Positions 1-7,575 of a stretch of DNA of 51,416 bases are shown here, one piece after another. Every line of letters begins with the position of its first letter. Positions within the stretch are counted from its first letter, which is position 1. The notes below the pieces were generated by a model that saw only the letters and a program-made list of their open reading frames with translations, was not told the DNA's origin and did not search any database. Location: the NCBI GenBank assembly GCA_016210565.1, contig JACQUA010000144.1, positions 1-51,416 on the forward strand, read 5' to 3'. The position numbers were made by a program, and so were the translations under genes. The DNA is from Chloroflexota bacterium (GTDB taxonomy: Bacteria; Chloroflexota; Dehalococcoidia; JACQUA01).

Positions 1-124
1 AACACCTTGTTCAAGATCTGTAACCTCTTTTGTTCCTCTGTGTTCAATGTCAATCCTTTCATGGACTGACATTTTCCCTTAACAGTTAACTACTGACAAT
101 ATCGTATAACAACAACACGTCCCC

Positions 125-152
125 TTGACACCGGGCGGATTTGTGCTATACT
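125..152 (+). promoter_or_regulatory. Sigma-70-like promoter of the pan operon
   Basis: TTGACA at 125-130 and TATACT at 147-152 are separated by 16 bp. This is the only good promoter match ahead of the pantothenate genes. Transcription would start near 159 and leave a leader of about 165 nt before the first start codon at 324. Called by eye. Confidence 0.6.
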
Positions 153-158
153 AATAAT

Positions 159-323
159 TGCCATCGACTCCGGCTTTCGGGGCGGTGAGCAACCTTTTCT
201 TTTCAAAACCTAATACAACAAACGCCGCTTGGATCTTTCCCGACCGAGACGGCTATAGGCAGCAATGGCAAGGCCTTCTCGTCTTTGTGTCGGGAGGGCC
301 TTTCTGTTTTTCTGTCACGGTCA
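159..323 (+). promoter_or_regulatory. Pan operon leader with possible attenuator
   Basis: The segment between the promoter and the first pan gene has no convincing ORF but contains a complete intrinsic terminator (270-309). An alternative pairing is visible: 238-244 (tcccgac) is complementary to 289-295 (gtcggga), which would use part of the terminator's right arm. Two mutually exclusive folds ahead of a biosynthetic operon suggest attenuation or a riboswitch. I could not match it to a riboswitch class I know. It could instead be a small independent RNA ending at the terminator. Confidence 0.4.
270..309 (+). terminator. Intrinsic terminator inside the pan leader
   Basis: The left arm 270-281 (aaggccttctcg) pairs with 291-302 (cgggagggcctt) over 12 positions, two of them G-U, around a 9-nt loop. 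A T-rich run with five consecutive T follows. It lies 15-50 nt before the first start codon, so it must be read through or regulated for the operon to be expressed. Confidence 0.55.
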
Positions 324-1244
324 ATGACAAAGATAGGCTTTGTAGGAGCAGGCACCGTCGGCACCGCGATCGCCGTTTCCCTGGCCAAACAGGGATACGA
401 CGTGTCCGGCGTTTACAGCCGCAGCCTTTCGTCGTCGGAGCGGCTCGCCGGGATAGTTCCCCGCGTGCAGATTTGCAATAGCGCTCAGGAACTGGCCGAC
501 CACTCCGACTTCGTCTTCATCACCACGCCTGATGACTTCATCCCCAGGATAGCTTCCCAGACCGGCTGGCGTTCCGGCCAGAGCGTCGTCCACTGCAGCG
601 GCGCCGATTCCACCGCGGTCCTCGAACCTGCCAGGAAGTCCGGCGCCATGGTGGGCTGCATCCATCCCCTCCAGACCTTCGCCGGCATCTCCTACGCCAT
701 CGAAAATATCCCCGGTTCCACCTTCGCCCTGGAAGCCGATGAGCCGCTTCTGGGCCGGCTCAAGGAAATGGCTACCCGTCTGGGCGGCCAGTGGGTAGTC
801 CTCCAGGGCAAGGACAAGGTGCTCTACCACGCCGCCGCGGTCATCGCCTGCAACTACATGGTGACGCTGGTCAAGACCGCCACCGAGCTCTGGCAGACCT
901 TTGGCGTCTCAACTCCCGAGGCCACCCGAGCCCTGGCTCCTCTCATCCGCGGCACCGTCAACAACATCGTGAATGTTGGTTTCCCTAACTGTCTCACCGG
1001 ACCGGTTGCCCGGGGCGACATGGGTACCATAAAGAAACATATGGACGCCTTGAAACAGGTCAAGGACCATCCGACTATTTTCTATCTCTACCAGGTGCTC
1101 GGCATGCAGACCATTCCCATTGCCCTGGAAAAAGGCCGGATCGACGCCCAGAAGGCCCGGGACATGCTGGAGCTTCTGGCCCCACAGGAGTTGCCTTCCC
1201 CAAGTCCGGCGCCGCGAAAACCTGAGTCAGGAGGACCCCAATGA
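324..1244 (+). CDS. Rossmann/DUF2520 oxidoreductase, candidate ketopantoate reductase
   Basis: A 306-residue protein. The N-terminal dinucleotide fold has GAGTVG at residues 8-13, and the C-terminal helical part matches the DUF2520 type (F420-dependent NADP oxidoreductase-like). The ATG at 324 is chosen because the Rossmann strand begins at once after it; an upstream in-frame ATG would add 13 unrelated residues. Its stop overlaps the panD start, so it is the first gene of a pan operon. No classical panE is present in the window. From memory, a DUF2520-type reductase called PanG has been reported to replace PanE in Francisella. I infer that it reduces 2-ketopantoate to pantoate with NAD(P)H in the cytoplasm. 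The family assignment is firm; the substrate is inferred from context. Confidence 0.8.
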   Translation: MTKIGFVGAGTVGTAIAVSLAKQGYDVSGVYSRSLSSSERLAGIVPRVQICNSAQELADHSDFVFITTPDDFIPRIASQTGWRSGQSVVHCSGADSTAVLEPARKSGAMVGCIHPLQTFAGISYAIENIPGSTFALEADEPLLGRLKEMATRLGGQWVVLQGKDKVLYHAAAVIACNYMVTLVKTATELWQTFGVSTPEATRALAPLIRGTVNNIVNVGFPNCLTGPVARGDMGTIKKHMDALKQVKDHPTIFYLYQVLGMQTIPIALEKGRIDAQKARDMLELLAPQELPSPSPAPRKPESGGPQ

Positions 1245-1651
1245 GAGAAATGCTCAAAAGCAAGATCCACCGCGCCCGTGTCACCAGCGTGAATGTTGAC
1301 TACGAGGGCAGTATCAGCATCGACCGGGAGCTGATGGAGGCCGCGGACATTTTCCCCTTCGAAAAGGTCCATGTCCTCGATGTGGAAAACGGCTCCCGGT
1401 TTGAAACCTATGCCATCGAAGCGGAAAAGGGCAGCGGGACCATCATGGTCAACGGCGCCGCCGCCCGGCTGGTCGCCAGTGGAGACACCGTCATCATTCT
1501 TTCCTACGCCACCCTTTCTGAAGAGGAAGCCCGGAGCCACACCCCAGCCCTGGTTTATGTGGATGCCGGGAACTCGATTACCCACACCCGCGGGAGCGCC
1601 AACAGGTCGAACGAACTGCTGCTGAATTTTCATGCGAGAACCACGCCGTAG
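1241..1651 (+). CDS. panD: Aspartate 1-decarboxylase
   Basis: A 136-residue pyruvoyl enzyme that makes beta-alanine from L-aspartate for pantothenate synthesis. The start overlaps the upstream stop as ATGA. The family's self-cleavage site is visible as Gly23-Ser24 in the YEGS motif; Ser24 becomes the pyruvoyl group. Lys8 in the MLKSKIHRA segment and the later NGAAA motif are the expected active-site elements. Length is slightly above the usual 115-130 residues because of a C-terminal tail. It is translationally coupled to the DUF2520 reductase and lies upstream of panB and panC. Confidence 0.95.
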   Translation: MREMLKSKIHRARVTSVNVDYEGSISIDRELMEAADIFPFEKVHVLDVENGSRFETYAIEAEKGSGTIMVNGAAARLVASGDTVIILSYATLSEEEARSHTPALVYVDAGNSITHTRGSANRSNELLLNFHARTTP

Positions 1652-1654
1652 CGG

Positions 1655-1835
1655 GACAGATGTCATTCTGAGCGAAGACGAGCGCAAGCGAGTCGAAGTC
1701 GAAGAATCCTTCGGTTCGCTCAGGACAAGTTCGTTCCGGCGCGGGGCACTAAAGACCCTTCGCCTGCCGCCTCGCTTCGCTCAGGGCTCCGGCTCAGGAT
1801 GACAGCCAGTCGCAATGACGGAACCCAACCCGGGG
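1655..1835. repeat. Dispersed palindromic repeat, GTCATTCTGAGCGAAG family
   Basis: It separates panD from panB. It begins tgtcattctgagcgaag, includes gaatccttcggttcgctcagg, and closes with ggctcaggatgaca, so its two ends are roughly inverted copies. A related element lies at 44555-44655. No ORF is supported inside it. Confidence 0.7.
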
Positions 1836-1887
1836 TTGGAACTTGGCATTCGGTCTTTGGGATTTGTCTAGCCAAGGAGGTCCTGTA

Positions 1888-2736
1888 ATGCGAATCACCA
1901 TCAACGACATCAAGGACATGAAGCAGAGGGGTGAAAAGATCACCATGCTGACCGCCTATGACTATCCCATAGCCAAGCTGGTGGACCAGGCCGGGATTCC
2001 CCTGATTCTGGTCGGTGACAGTTTGGGCATGGTGGTCCTCGGCTATGAGTCCCCCATACCGGTAACCATGGACGAAATGATCCACCACACCAGGGCCGTG
2101 ACCCGCGGTGCGAAAAAGGCGATGGTGATCGGTGACATGCCCTTCATGACCTACCACCTGAGCGTGCCCGATGCTCTCAAAAACGCGGCGCGTTTCATCC
2201 AGGAAGGGGGCGCTCAGGCAGTCAAACTCGAAGGCGGCGAAATCGTCGCCGACACCGTAAGACGGATCGTACAGTGCGGCATCCCCGTCATGGGACATAT
2301 CGGTTTGACGCCGCAGTCAATCAACCAGCTAGGCGGATACACTGCCCAGGGCAAGACACCCGAAGCCGCCATCAGGCTCATGAAAGACGCCAGGGCTCTG
2401 GAGTCAGCCGGGGCGTTTGCCGTGGTGCTGGAACTCGTACCGGCCCCGCTGGCGAAACTCATTACGGAAAGATTGACCATACCGACCATCGGCATAGGCG
2501 CCGGCACAGACTGCAGTGGCCAGGTCCAGGTCATCAGCGACCTCCTGGGCCTGTACACCGATTTTGTCCCCAGGCACGCCAAGCAGTATGCCAGGCTTTT
2601 CGAAGAAATAAACAGGGCCCTCTCATCATTCATCGCCGAGGTCAAGGAAGGGACCTTCCCCACCGCAAAACAGAGCTCGACCATGAACGAAACCGTGCTG
2701 GCTGAACTGACCAGGTCCGCATCTTCCCTCGACTAA
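1888..2736 (+). CDS. panB: 3-methyl-2-oxobutanoate hydroxymethyltransferase
   Basis: A 282-residue TIM-barrel enzyme that transfers a hydroxymethyl group from 5,10-methylene-THF to 2-oxoisovalerate, giving ketopantoate. Family motifs are visible: LVGDSLGMVVLG with the metal-binding Asp, GHIGLTPQS, and IGIGAG near the C-terminal third. The ATG at 1888 follows an aaggagg ribosome site with good spacing; an upstream in-frame ATG at 1843 lies in repeat-like DNA and would add 15 unrelated residues. It is the third gene of the pan operon, separated from panD by a repeat element. Confidence 0.96.
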   Translation: MRITINDIKDMKQRGEKITMLTAYDYPIAKLVDQAGIPLILVGDSLGMVVLGYESPIPVTMDEMIHHTRAVTRGAKKAMVIGDMPFMTYHLSVPDALKNAARFIQEGGAQAVKLEGGEIVADTVRRIVQCGIPVMGHIGLTPQSINQLGGYTAQGKTPEAAIRLMKDARALESAGAFAVVLELVPAPLAKLITERLTIPTIGIGAGTDCSGQVQVISDLLGLYTDFVPRHAKQYARLFEEINRALSSFIAEVKEGTFPTAKQSSTMNETVLAELTRSASSLD

Positions 2737-2754
2737 CACCGGCTTCACCTGAAC

Positions 2755-2900
2755 GAATCAAGAATCAAATACCAAGAATCAAAATGACACATCAAAATGC
2801 AAAAATGCCTCACACAGGAAAATAGCCCACAAATAGCAGAGTTCGAAGGGACGCTATCCTGGTGTCCATTCGTGTCTATTCGTGTTTATTCGTGGTTTAC
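2755..2900. repeat. Two simple intergenic repeat tracts (gaatcaaa/aatgcaaaa and attcgtgt)
   Basis: 2757-2812 is an AT-rich tract of variants of caagaatcaaaatg. A similar tract occurs at 24110-24165. 2858-2898 carries four near-tandem attcgtgt/attcgtgg units (tccattcgtgtctattcg...). Neither codes for anything convincing. The second tract ends 14 nt before the panC start and may affect its translation initiation region. Confidence 0.6.
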
Positions 2901-2911
2901 GTTACGCTGCT

Positions 2912-3748
2912 ATGCAGATCGCAAGGACCATTGATGACATGAAGGCAGCCCGCCGCCGGATGCGCGGTCGGGTTGGCCTCGTCCCCACCATGGGCTACCT
3001 CCACGAAGGCCATCTCGTGCTGGCGCGGAACTCCAACCGCGATAATAAGTTCACCGTTGCGAGCATTTTCGTTAATCCCACCCAGTTCGGACCCAAAGAG
3101 GATTTCGCGAAGTATCCCCGGGACCCCGACCGGGACTGCGCCCTGCTGGAAAGAGAGAAGGTTGACGTGGTCTTCATGCCCCCGGGCGAGGAGATGTACC
3201 CTCCCGGTTTCAACACCTGGGTAGACGTAGCCGGAGTGACCGAAAGACTGGAGGGCGCCATCCGCCCCGGCCATTTCCGTGGCGTGGCCACCGTCTGCAA
3301 TAAACTGTTCAACATCGTCGACCCGCACCGGGCCTATTTCGGTCAGAAGGACGCCCAGCAGGTGGTGGTGATCAAGAAGATGGCCAAAGACCTCAACATG
3401 AACCTCGAGATCGTGGTTGTGCCCACGGTGCGGGAAAACGACGGCCTGGCCATGAGCAGCCGCAATGTCTACTTGAGTCCGGACCAGAGGAAGGCCGCCG
3501 CGGTCCTGCACCAATCGCTTTCCCTGGCCCGGGAAATGTGGCGGAACGGGGAACGCCGCGCCGAAAGAATGCGACAGGCCATGACCGGTCTGATCCGGAA
3601 AGAGCCTCTGGCGGGACCCATCGATTACCTCAGCATCGCCGACGCCGAAACCCTGGAAGAGCTGGAAGAAGTAGAACGCCCGGCGGTCGTCTCCCTCGCC
3701 GTCCGTTTCGGCCCCACCCGCTTGATAGACAACATCACCCTCCCCTAG
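2912..3748 (+). CDS. panC: Pantothenate synthetase
   Basis: A 278-residue enzyme of the nucleotidyltransferase superfamily that condenses pantoate and beta-alanine with ATP. The ATP-binding signature TMGYLHEGH (HxGH type), the NPTQF segment and the AMSSRN motif (KMSKS equivalent) are all present. ATG 2912 is preferred to the GTG at 2882 because the conserved fold starts there and the upstream codons come from a repeat tract. The stop TAG is the first base triplet of a taggggcg palindrome. It completes the four-gene pan pathway. Confidence 0.95.
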   Translation: MQIARTIDDMKAARRRMRGRVGLVPTMGYLHEGHLVLARNSNRDNKFTVASIFVNPTQFGPKEDFAKYPRDPDRDCALLEREKVDVVFMPPGEEMYPPGFNTWVDVAGVTERLEGAIRPGHFRGVATVCNKLFNIVDPHRAYFGQKDAQQVVVIKKMAKDLNMNLEIVVVPTVRENDGLAMSSRNVYLSPDQRKAAAVLHQSLSLAREMWRNGERRAERMRQAMTGLIRKEPLAGPIDYLSIADAETLEELEEVERPAVVSLAVRFGPTRLIDNITLP

Positions 3749-3775
3749 GGGCGCGTGGTCACGCGCCCGATCCCC
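3745..3775. repeat. TAGGGGCG palindrome supplying the panC stop codon
   Basis: The segment cctaggggcgcgtggtcacg continues to gcgccc, so the gggcgcgtg arm is answered by cacgcgccc. The TAG inside the repeat is the panC stop. Related elements end dtd (17579) and the bicupin gene (18844). Confidence 0.6.
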
Positions 3776-3844
3776 CCCGGACCGCCCTTCAGGCACAGCG
3801 CCCCAACAATGCGAAATCAGGCAGCCGCCGGCTCTCAGGTTACT

Positions 3845-3874
3845 TTGACAACCGTTCCTCCCGCGTGCCACAAT
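3845..3874 (+). promoter_or_regulatory. Possible promoter of the AbrB/PIN pair
   Basis: TTGACA at 3845-3850 is followed after 18 bp by CACAAT at 3869-3874. Transcription would begin near 3881. That is downstream of the ATG at 3879 and supports the GTG at 3927 as the antitoxin start. Confidence 0.4.
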
Positions 3875-3926
3875 TCAGATGTCGGACATTAGACATCGGA
3901 ATCCCGACAGCAGGCAGGTACAAACT

Positions 3927-4214
3927 GTGACTACAGAACGAAATCCGATCAGTTTAACTCTGCGCTCAAAGCGGCAGCTAACGTTACCTAGGCATATCTC
4001 CGAGCAGCTCGGCCTCAGGCCTGGGGACATTCTTGAACTCGAAGTGGAGAATTCCACACTCGTCGGCAAACCGAGAAGGCAAAAGGCCATGGCCGCTCTC
4101 AAAGAAATACAGGATGCCTTCGCTCGCTCCGGCATCACCGAGAAGGAGCTCCTGAAAGCGGGACGACGAGCGAGACGAAAGGTCGTCAGGGAGCTATATG
4201 GGAGCAATCGCTAG
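3927..4214 (+). CDS. AbrB/SpoVT-fold antitoxin
   Basis: A 95-residue protein. The N-terminal half is a swapped-hairpin AbrB DNA-binding domain (SLTLRSKRQLTLPRHI and LGLRPGDILELEVEN). The C-terminal half is helical and basic (RRARRKVVREL) and would bind the toxin. The stop codon is immediately followed by the GTG of a PIN-domain gene, the usual VapB-VapC arrangement. An in-frame ATG at 3879 would add 16 residues but lies at the predicted transcription start. It probably neutralises the PIN nuclease and represses its own promoter. Confidence 0.75.
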   Translation: MTTERNPISLTLRSKRQLTLPRHISEQLGLRPGDILELEVENSTLVGKPRRQKAMAALKEIQDAFARSGITEKELLKAGRRARRKVVRELYGSNR

Positions 4215-4643
4215 GTGCGGGTTTTCCTGGATAGCAACGTCATCTTTTCGGGGATATACTCGCCAGCGGGCGCGCCCGGGACCATTCTGCACCTCTTTGT
4301 TAGGGGAGAGCTGGCGGTCGTTGTCTCGCAGCAATTCATAACTGAAGCGATTACCGCTTTGCAGGATGCTGACCCCAAGGCCGTTTCTAAGTTCACGAGT
4401 CTACTCATGGCGAACCCTCTCGAAGTAATACCCGCTCCTACACTTGAACAAGTTCGCGCATTTACGAAAGTAATACATCTCGAAGACGCCACGATACTGG
4501 CGGCGGCCGCCAACTCCGCTCCGGATTACTTCATAACAGGCGACAAGGACTTCTTCAGGAACCCCGAAATAGCAACAGAGTCGGGACTACGTATCGTCAC
4601 TCCTGGCGAATTCCTGGCGATTCTCGACCGCAGCAACCGGTAG
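4215..4643 (+). CDS. PIN-domain ribonuclease toxin
   Basis: A 142-residue PIN protein starting at GTG, with zero bases between it and the antitoxin stop. Acidic metal-binding residues expected of PIN nucleases are visible: Asp6 in FLDSNV, Glu in the FITEAI segment, and two Asp in the HLEDATILAAA and FITGDKDF motifs. The family (putative toxin component, PIN) cleaves RNA, often tRNA or rRNA, when freed from its antitoxin. The C-terminus lies 7 nt from the convergent mnmE stop. The exact target cannot be read from the sequence. Confidence 0.8.
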   Translation: MRVFLDSNVIFSGIYSPAGAPGTILHLFVRGELAVVVSQQFITEAITALQDADPKAVSKFTSLLMANPLEVIPAPTLEQVRAFTKVIHLEDATILAAAANSAPDYFITGDKDFFRNPEIATESGLRIVTPGEFLAILDRSNR

Positions 4644-4650
4644 GGTCGAA

Positions 4651-5988
4651 TCATTTCCCCACACAGAACCGGCTGAAGATGGTATCGAGGAGATCGTCCT
4701 GCAAGGTCTCGCCGGTGATTTCACCCAGGGCGTTCAGGGCCGCGGTCACGTCAATCGTTACCAGGTCATCCGGCGCCCCCGATCTGAGATTTTCCAGGGC
4801 TTGACCAAGGTACTGCTTGGCCCGTTGCAGCGCCTCCTTGTGGCGGGGGTTGCTGACCAGCAGGGCGTCCGAGGCCGCCACCTTCCCCCCGAGGGCCACC
4901 TTTACCAGGCTTTCTCTGAGTTCCTTCATGCCGTGCCCGGTTAAGGCCGAGGTCGTCACCACCCACCACGGCACCCCCCCCAGGTCTGCCCGTCGCGGCA
5001 AATCGCTTTTGTTGGCCACCACGATCACCTGTTTACCGTTGATAAGCCGGAATATCTCGCGGTCCTGGTCTTGAAGCGGTTCACCAGCGTCGATCACCGC
5101 GAGGACCAGGTCAGCCTTTTCAATAGCATTGCGGCTCCGTTCGACGCCCAGCGATTCCACAGGGTCGCGGGTATCTATGATTCCGGCAGTGTCCACGAGG
5201 ATAAAGGGCACCCCCTGAACATTCAATGTTTCTTCCAGCGTGTCCCTGGTGGTACCCGGGACCGGCGTTACGATGGCCCGGTTCTCGCCCAGCAAGATAT
5301 TGAGCAGGCTGGACTTCCCAACATTGGGCCGTCCCACTATCGCCGTCCGGACGCCCAGCCGGTAGACCATGCCCGTCGCCGCGGTCTCTATCAGTTCGGA
5401 GAGGCTGGCCACGGCTCGTTCAATGACCGGGATAACATCCGTTTCCTCGACCTGGTCTTCGGGGAAATCAATTCTGGCCGTCAGGTTGGCCAGACCGGGC
5501 ATCAAGTCCTCCCGGAGAAATTTGACCCGCTCTGACAGACCACCGCGCAACCCGCCCACCGCCACCCTCAAGCCGGCCTCAGTCTTGGCCCGGATTATGT
5601 CAAGAACCGCCTCGGCCTCTGCCAGGTCGATCCGCCCATTCAGAAAGGCCCTGAGGGTGAACTCTCCCGGCAACGCCAGTCGCGCGCCCTGTTGCAGGCA
5701 GAGCCCCAGGACCCGCTGGAGGGGCAAAGGCCCGCCGTGGCAGTTGATCTCCACCACGTCCTCGCGCGTGTAGCTATGAGGCGCCGGCATGTAAGACACC
5801 AGGACCTCATCGACCACGCGCCCGCTTTCCGGGTCCAGAATGTGGCCGTAGGAAAGGCGCCCCCCCGGGATGGCCCGGGTGAAAAGCCTGCCGGCAATGG
5901 CCCGAGCCTTCTCCCCGCTCAGCCGGACAATGCCAATGCCCCCTTCTCCGATGGGCGTCGAGATGGCAACTATGGTATCTTCGTACAT
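4651..5988 (-). CDS. mnmE: tRNA uridine-5-carboxymethylaminomethyl modification GTPase
   Basis: A 445-residue protein with the MnmE order: an N-terminal formyl-THF-binding domain (STPIGEGGIGIVRLSG), a helical domain, a Ras-like G domain and a C-terminal tail FCVGK with the conserved Cys. In the G domain, GRPNVGKSSLLN is the P-loop, DTAGI is G3 and NKSD is G4. With MnmG it modifies the wobble uridine of certain tRNAs. No mnmG is seen in the window. It is convergent with the PIN gene and appears monocistronic. Confidence 0.96.
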   Translation of the reverse strand: MYEDTIVAISTPIGEGGIGIVRLSGEKARAIAGRLFTRAIPGGRLSYGHILDPESGRVVDEVLVSYMPAPHSYTREDVVEINCHGGPLPLQRVLGLCLQQGARLALPGEFTLRAFLNGRIDLAEAEAVLDIIRAKTEAGLRVAVGGLRGGLSERVKFLREDLMPGLANLTARIDFPEDQVEETDVIPVIERAVASLSELIETAATGMVYRLGVRTAIVGRPNVGKSSLLNILLGENRAIVTPVPGTTRDTLEETLNVQGVPFILVDTAGIIDTRDPVESLGVERSRNAIEKADLVLAVIDAGEPLQDQDREIFRLINGKQVIVVANKSDLPRRADLGGVPWWVVTTSALTGHGMKELRESLVKVALGGKVAASDALLVSNPRHKEALQRAKQYLGQALENLRSGAPDDLVTIDVTAALNALGEITGETLQDDLLDTIFSRFCVGK

Positions 5989-6118
5989 GAGCGAATCCTG
6001 AATGAGAATCTAGAAGTCAGAATCCAGAATCCAGAATGGGACACCGCACCCATTTTGAATGCTGGCCGCTCACTACTGACCACTGACTCCTCACTGCTCA
6101 CTACTCGATTCTTCAGTG
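5989..6118. repeat. Low-complexity intergenic repeat (agaatccagaatcc / actgaccactgactc)
   Basis: A short tract of near-tandem agaatccagaatccagaat units is followed by a cactactgaccactgactcctcactgctcactactc tract. These simple, text-like tracts resemble those at 13990-14060, 21480-21555 and 24170-24245. No gene is supported. Confidence 0.5.
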
Positions 6119-6541
6119 TCAGATGTAGAAACTCAAATCGGCGCCGCCGGCGATCTCCAGAAAACCCGTCAGTCCCATAATGCTATCTACACCATCCAGA
6201 AGGACCTCCCGCTTGATTCCGTAGAAGGCCATGGCCGCCGGGCAGGCATATGTTTTCAACCCAAGCCGGTAGGCGTCGGCCAGCAGCTCGGCAATGAGAG
6301 GCATCTTACCCCGCACCGGGCCCCTCCTGACAAGGTCAGAAACAGCTTCCGTGGTCTCCGGCCCCAGGTCGTCGGAGTGTCCCGTCACCAGCCTCTTCAG
6401 CGCCCCGAAGGTAAAGAGGGCATGAACTTCGTGTCCCGAAGCCAGGGCCGCGACGGCTACCGAAAGACCATAGTACACGCGATCCCAGGCGCCGTCATGA
6501 AAGACCAGGGCCATTTTGCGCGGCTTCCCTTTTCTAGCCAT
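6119..6541 (-). CDS. DsrE/DsrF-like sulfur-relay family protein
   Basis: A 140-residue soluble alpha/beta protein. The strand-loop MALVFHDGAWDRVYYGLSVA and the later KTYACPAAMAFYGI, with a single Cys where DsrE-fold proteins carry their redox-active residue, place it in the DsrE/DsrF/DrsE2 superfamily. Members bind or relay persulfide sulfur, or act as peroxiredoxin-like accessory proteins. There is no dsr or tus cluster nearby, so the specific role is unknown. A perfect GC-rich hairpin lies about 110 nt upstream of its start. Confidence 0.65.
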   Translation of the reverse strand: MARKGKPRKMALVFHDGAWDRVYYGLSVAVAALASGHEVHALFTFGALKRLVTGHSDDLGPETTEAVSDLVRRGPVRGKMPLIAELLADAYRLGLKTYACPAAMAFYGIKREVLLDGVDSIMGLTGFLEIAGGADLSFYI

Positions 6542-6650
6542 GTTCTCCCGTTTCTTTATAACGATTTTTCCGCTGGTCTAATTCTACTTGCCCCGAACTC
6601 AATCTTCAAACCCTCAGCCATCGGCTCCTGGCCCCATGAAGAGTAACAAA

Positions 6651-6735
6651 CCCCGCAGCAAGCTGCGGGGCATTTTGTGGCCCCCCCCAAGGGACGGACG
6701 GGGCCGCTTTCCTCCCGCCAGCAAGCTAGCGGGTA
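6651..6735. repeat. Two adjacent GC-rich hairpins
   Basis: 6651-6658 (ccccgcag) and 6663-6670 (ctgcgggg) form a perfect 8-bp stem around caag. On the - strand a tttgtt run follows it, so it could terminate - strand transcription. 6714-6733 is a second, imperfect hairpin with the same core (cccgccagcaagctagcggg). The shared agcaagct core suggests a repeat family rather than a single terminator. Confidence 0.5.
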
Positions 6736-6879
6736 TCCAGCGGCCTGCAAATGAAAACCGTCAGGCATTTTGGGCCTTTGACTTGCCACGGGGGTTTGGA
6801 TAGAATGACGGCAGACCGGCGGCGGCCACCCGGGGTCGTCGCCTGCCGGAAGGCTATTTTACCAGCGAGGAGTTTTCCC

Positions 6880-7182
6880 ATGTACAAGTGTGGATTTTGC
6901 GGCGCGGAGTTCGGCACCGAGCAGGAAGCCGCCAGCCATATGATGAAACACGCGTCAGAATACGCACAGAAGCAGCAGGAGACGATGATGCGCACCTATC
7001 TCCTGATGGCCGCATCCCAGCTCACCCAGATATGTCTCATCAGCGGCCGCAAACCTGAAGAAGCGATCCAGGTTTTCACCAGGTTGTACGAGTTGCTGGT
7101 GAACTGGCAGGGAACCGGGACCAAAGACAAAGACGAATTCACCAAATGGATCGAGAGCCAGTGGGACAAACCCGGGCAGTAG
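6880..7182 (+). CDS. Small single-zinc-finger protein of unknown function
   Basis: A 100-residue protein. Its N-terminus has one C2H2-like finger: CGFCGAEFGTEQEAASHMMKH, where two Cys four residues apart and two His four residues apart fit a Zn site. A helical region with no known motif follows. ATG 6880 lies just downstream of a gcgaggag ribosome site; the upstream in-frame ATG at 6751 would add 43 residues with no domain. It sits upstream of the decaheme genes but is separated from them by nearly 400 nt with its own hairpins and promoter, so it is probably a separate unit. Confidence 0.7.
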   Translation: MYKCGFCGAEFGTEQEAASHMMKHASEYAQKQQETMMRTYLLMAASQLTQICLISGRKPEEAIQVFTRLYELLVNWQGTGTKDKDEFTKWIESQWDKPGQ

Positions 7183-7183
7183 C

Positions 7184-7206
7184 CATCGTTGGACCTGGCA
7201 ACGATG
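7184..7206 (+). repeat. Hairpin immediately after the zinc-finger gene
   Basis: catcgttg (7184-7191) and caacgatg (7199-7206) form a perfect 8-bp stem one base after the stop codon. There is no T-run, so it is not a classical intrinsic terminator. A second palindrome, tgaccccttgggtca, overlaps its end at 7205-7219. Confidence 0.5.
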
Positions 7207-7361
7207 ACCCCTTGGGTCAGTCGCCCCGGGTCTTCGGACCGGGCAGACCATCCTTCGCCACAATGCCCACCGCAGTTGCGCCCCGCCATCGCGTGAGCAT
7301 CTCGTGACCAGCAAACGGCCTCCGTCGGTCGATTCTGGTTACCCATCAGAGACCTTTCTGG

Positions 7362-7418
7362 ACAAACGGTCAGTGAGTGGTCCTGGAAATACCCCCAGGG
7401 TCGACACTGACCGTTTGT
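7362..7418. repeat. 57-nt inverted repeat upstream of the first decaheme gene
   Basis: acaaacggtcagtg (7362-7375) is an exact inverted copy of cactgaccgtttgt (7405-7418). Inside, tcctgg can pair with ccaggg. The 14-bp perfect arms make a strong hairpin or a binding site for a dimeric regulator. It lies 78-134 nt upstream of the predicted -35 box. The rest of the 7183-7495 gap shows smaller GC-rich hairpins but no supported gene. Confidence 0.6.
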
Positions 7419-7495
7419 AATGTTATTCATATTTCGATTGTCAGTTAAGCCCAAAATTTTTCATATATTTTTCATTCGCTTTTTGTACAAATTCG

Positions 7496-7525
7496 TTGAC
7501 ACACCATTGCCCCTACGGATATATT
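7496..7525 (+). promoter_or_regulatory. Promoter of the first decaheme cytochrome gene
   Basis: TTGACA at 7496-7501 and TATATT at 7520-7525 are 18 bp apart. The upstream stretch is AT-rich (catatatttttcattc). The second decaheme gene has an equivalent promoter at 10481-10509, so the two genes probably share expression control. Confidence 0.65.
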
Positions 7526-7575
7526 TATCCAACCCTAAGAAACACGTTAATCTTTCGATTGTCCAGGAGACCGTT

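Noticed and set aside
159-323. Known riboswitch (cobalamin, TPP, c-di-GMP, ZTP) in the pan leader
   Set aside because: None of the conserved cores that I know was found; only a generic attenuator is supported.
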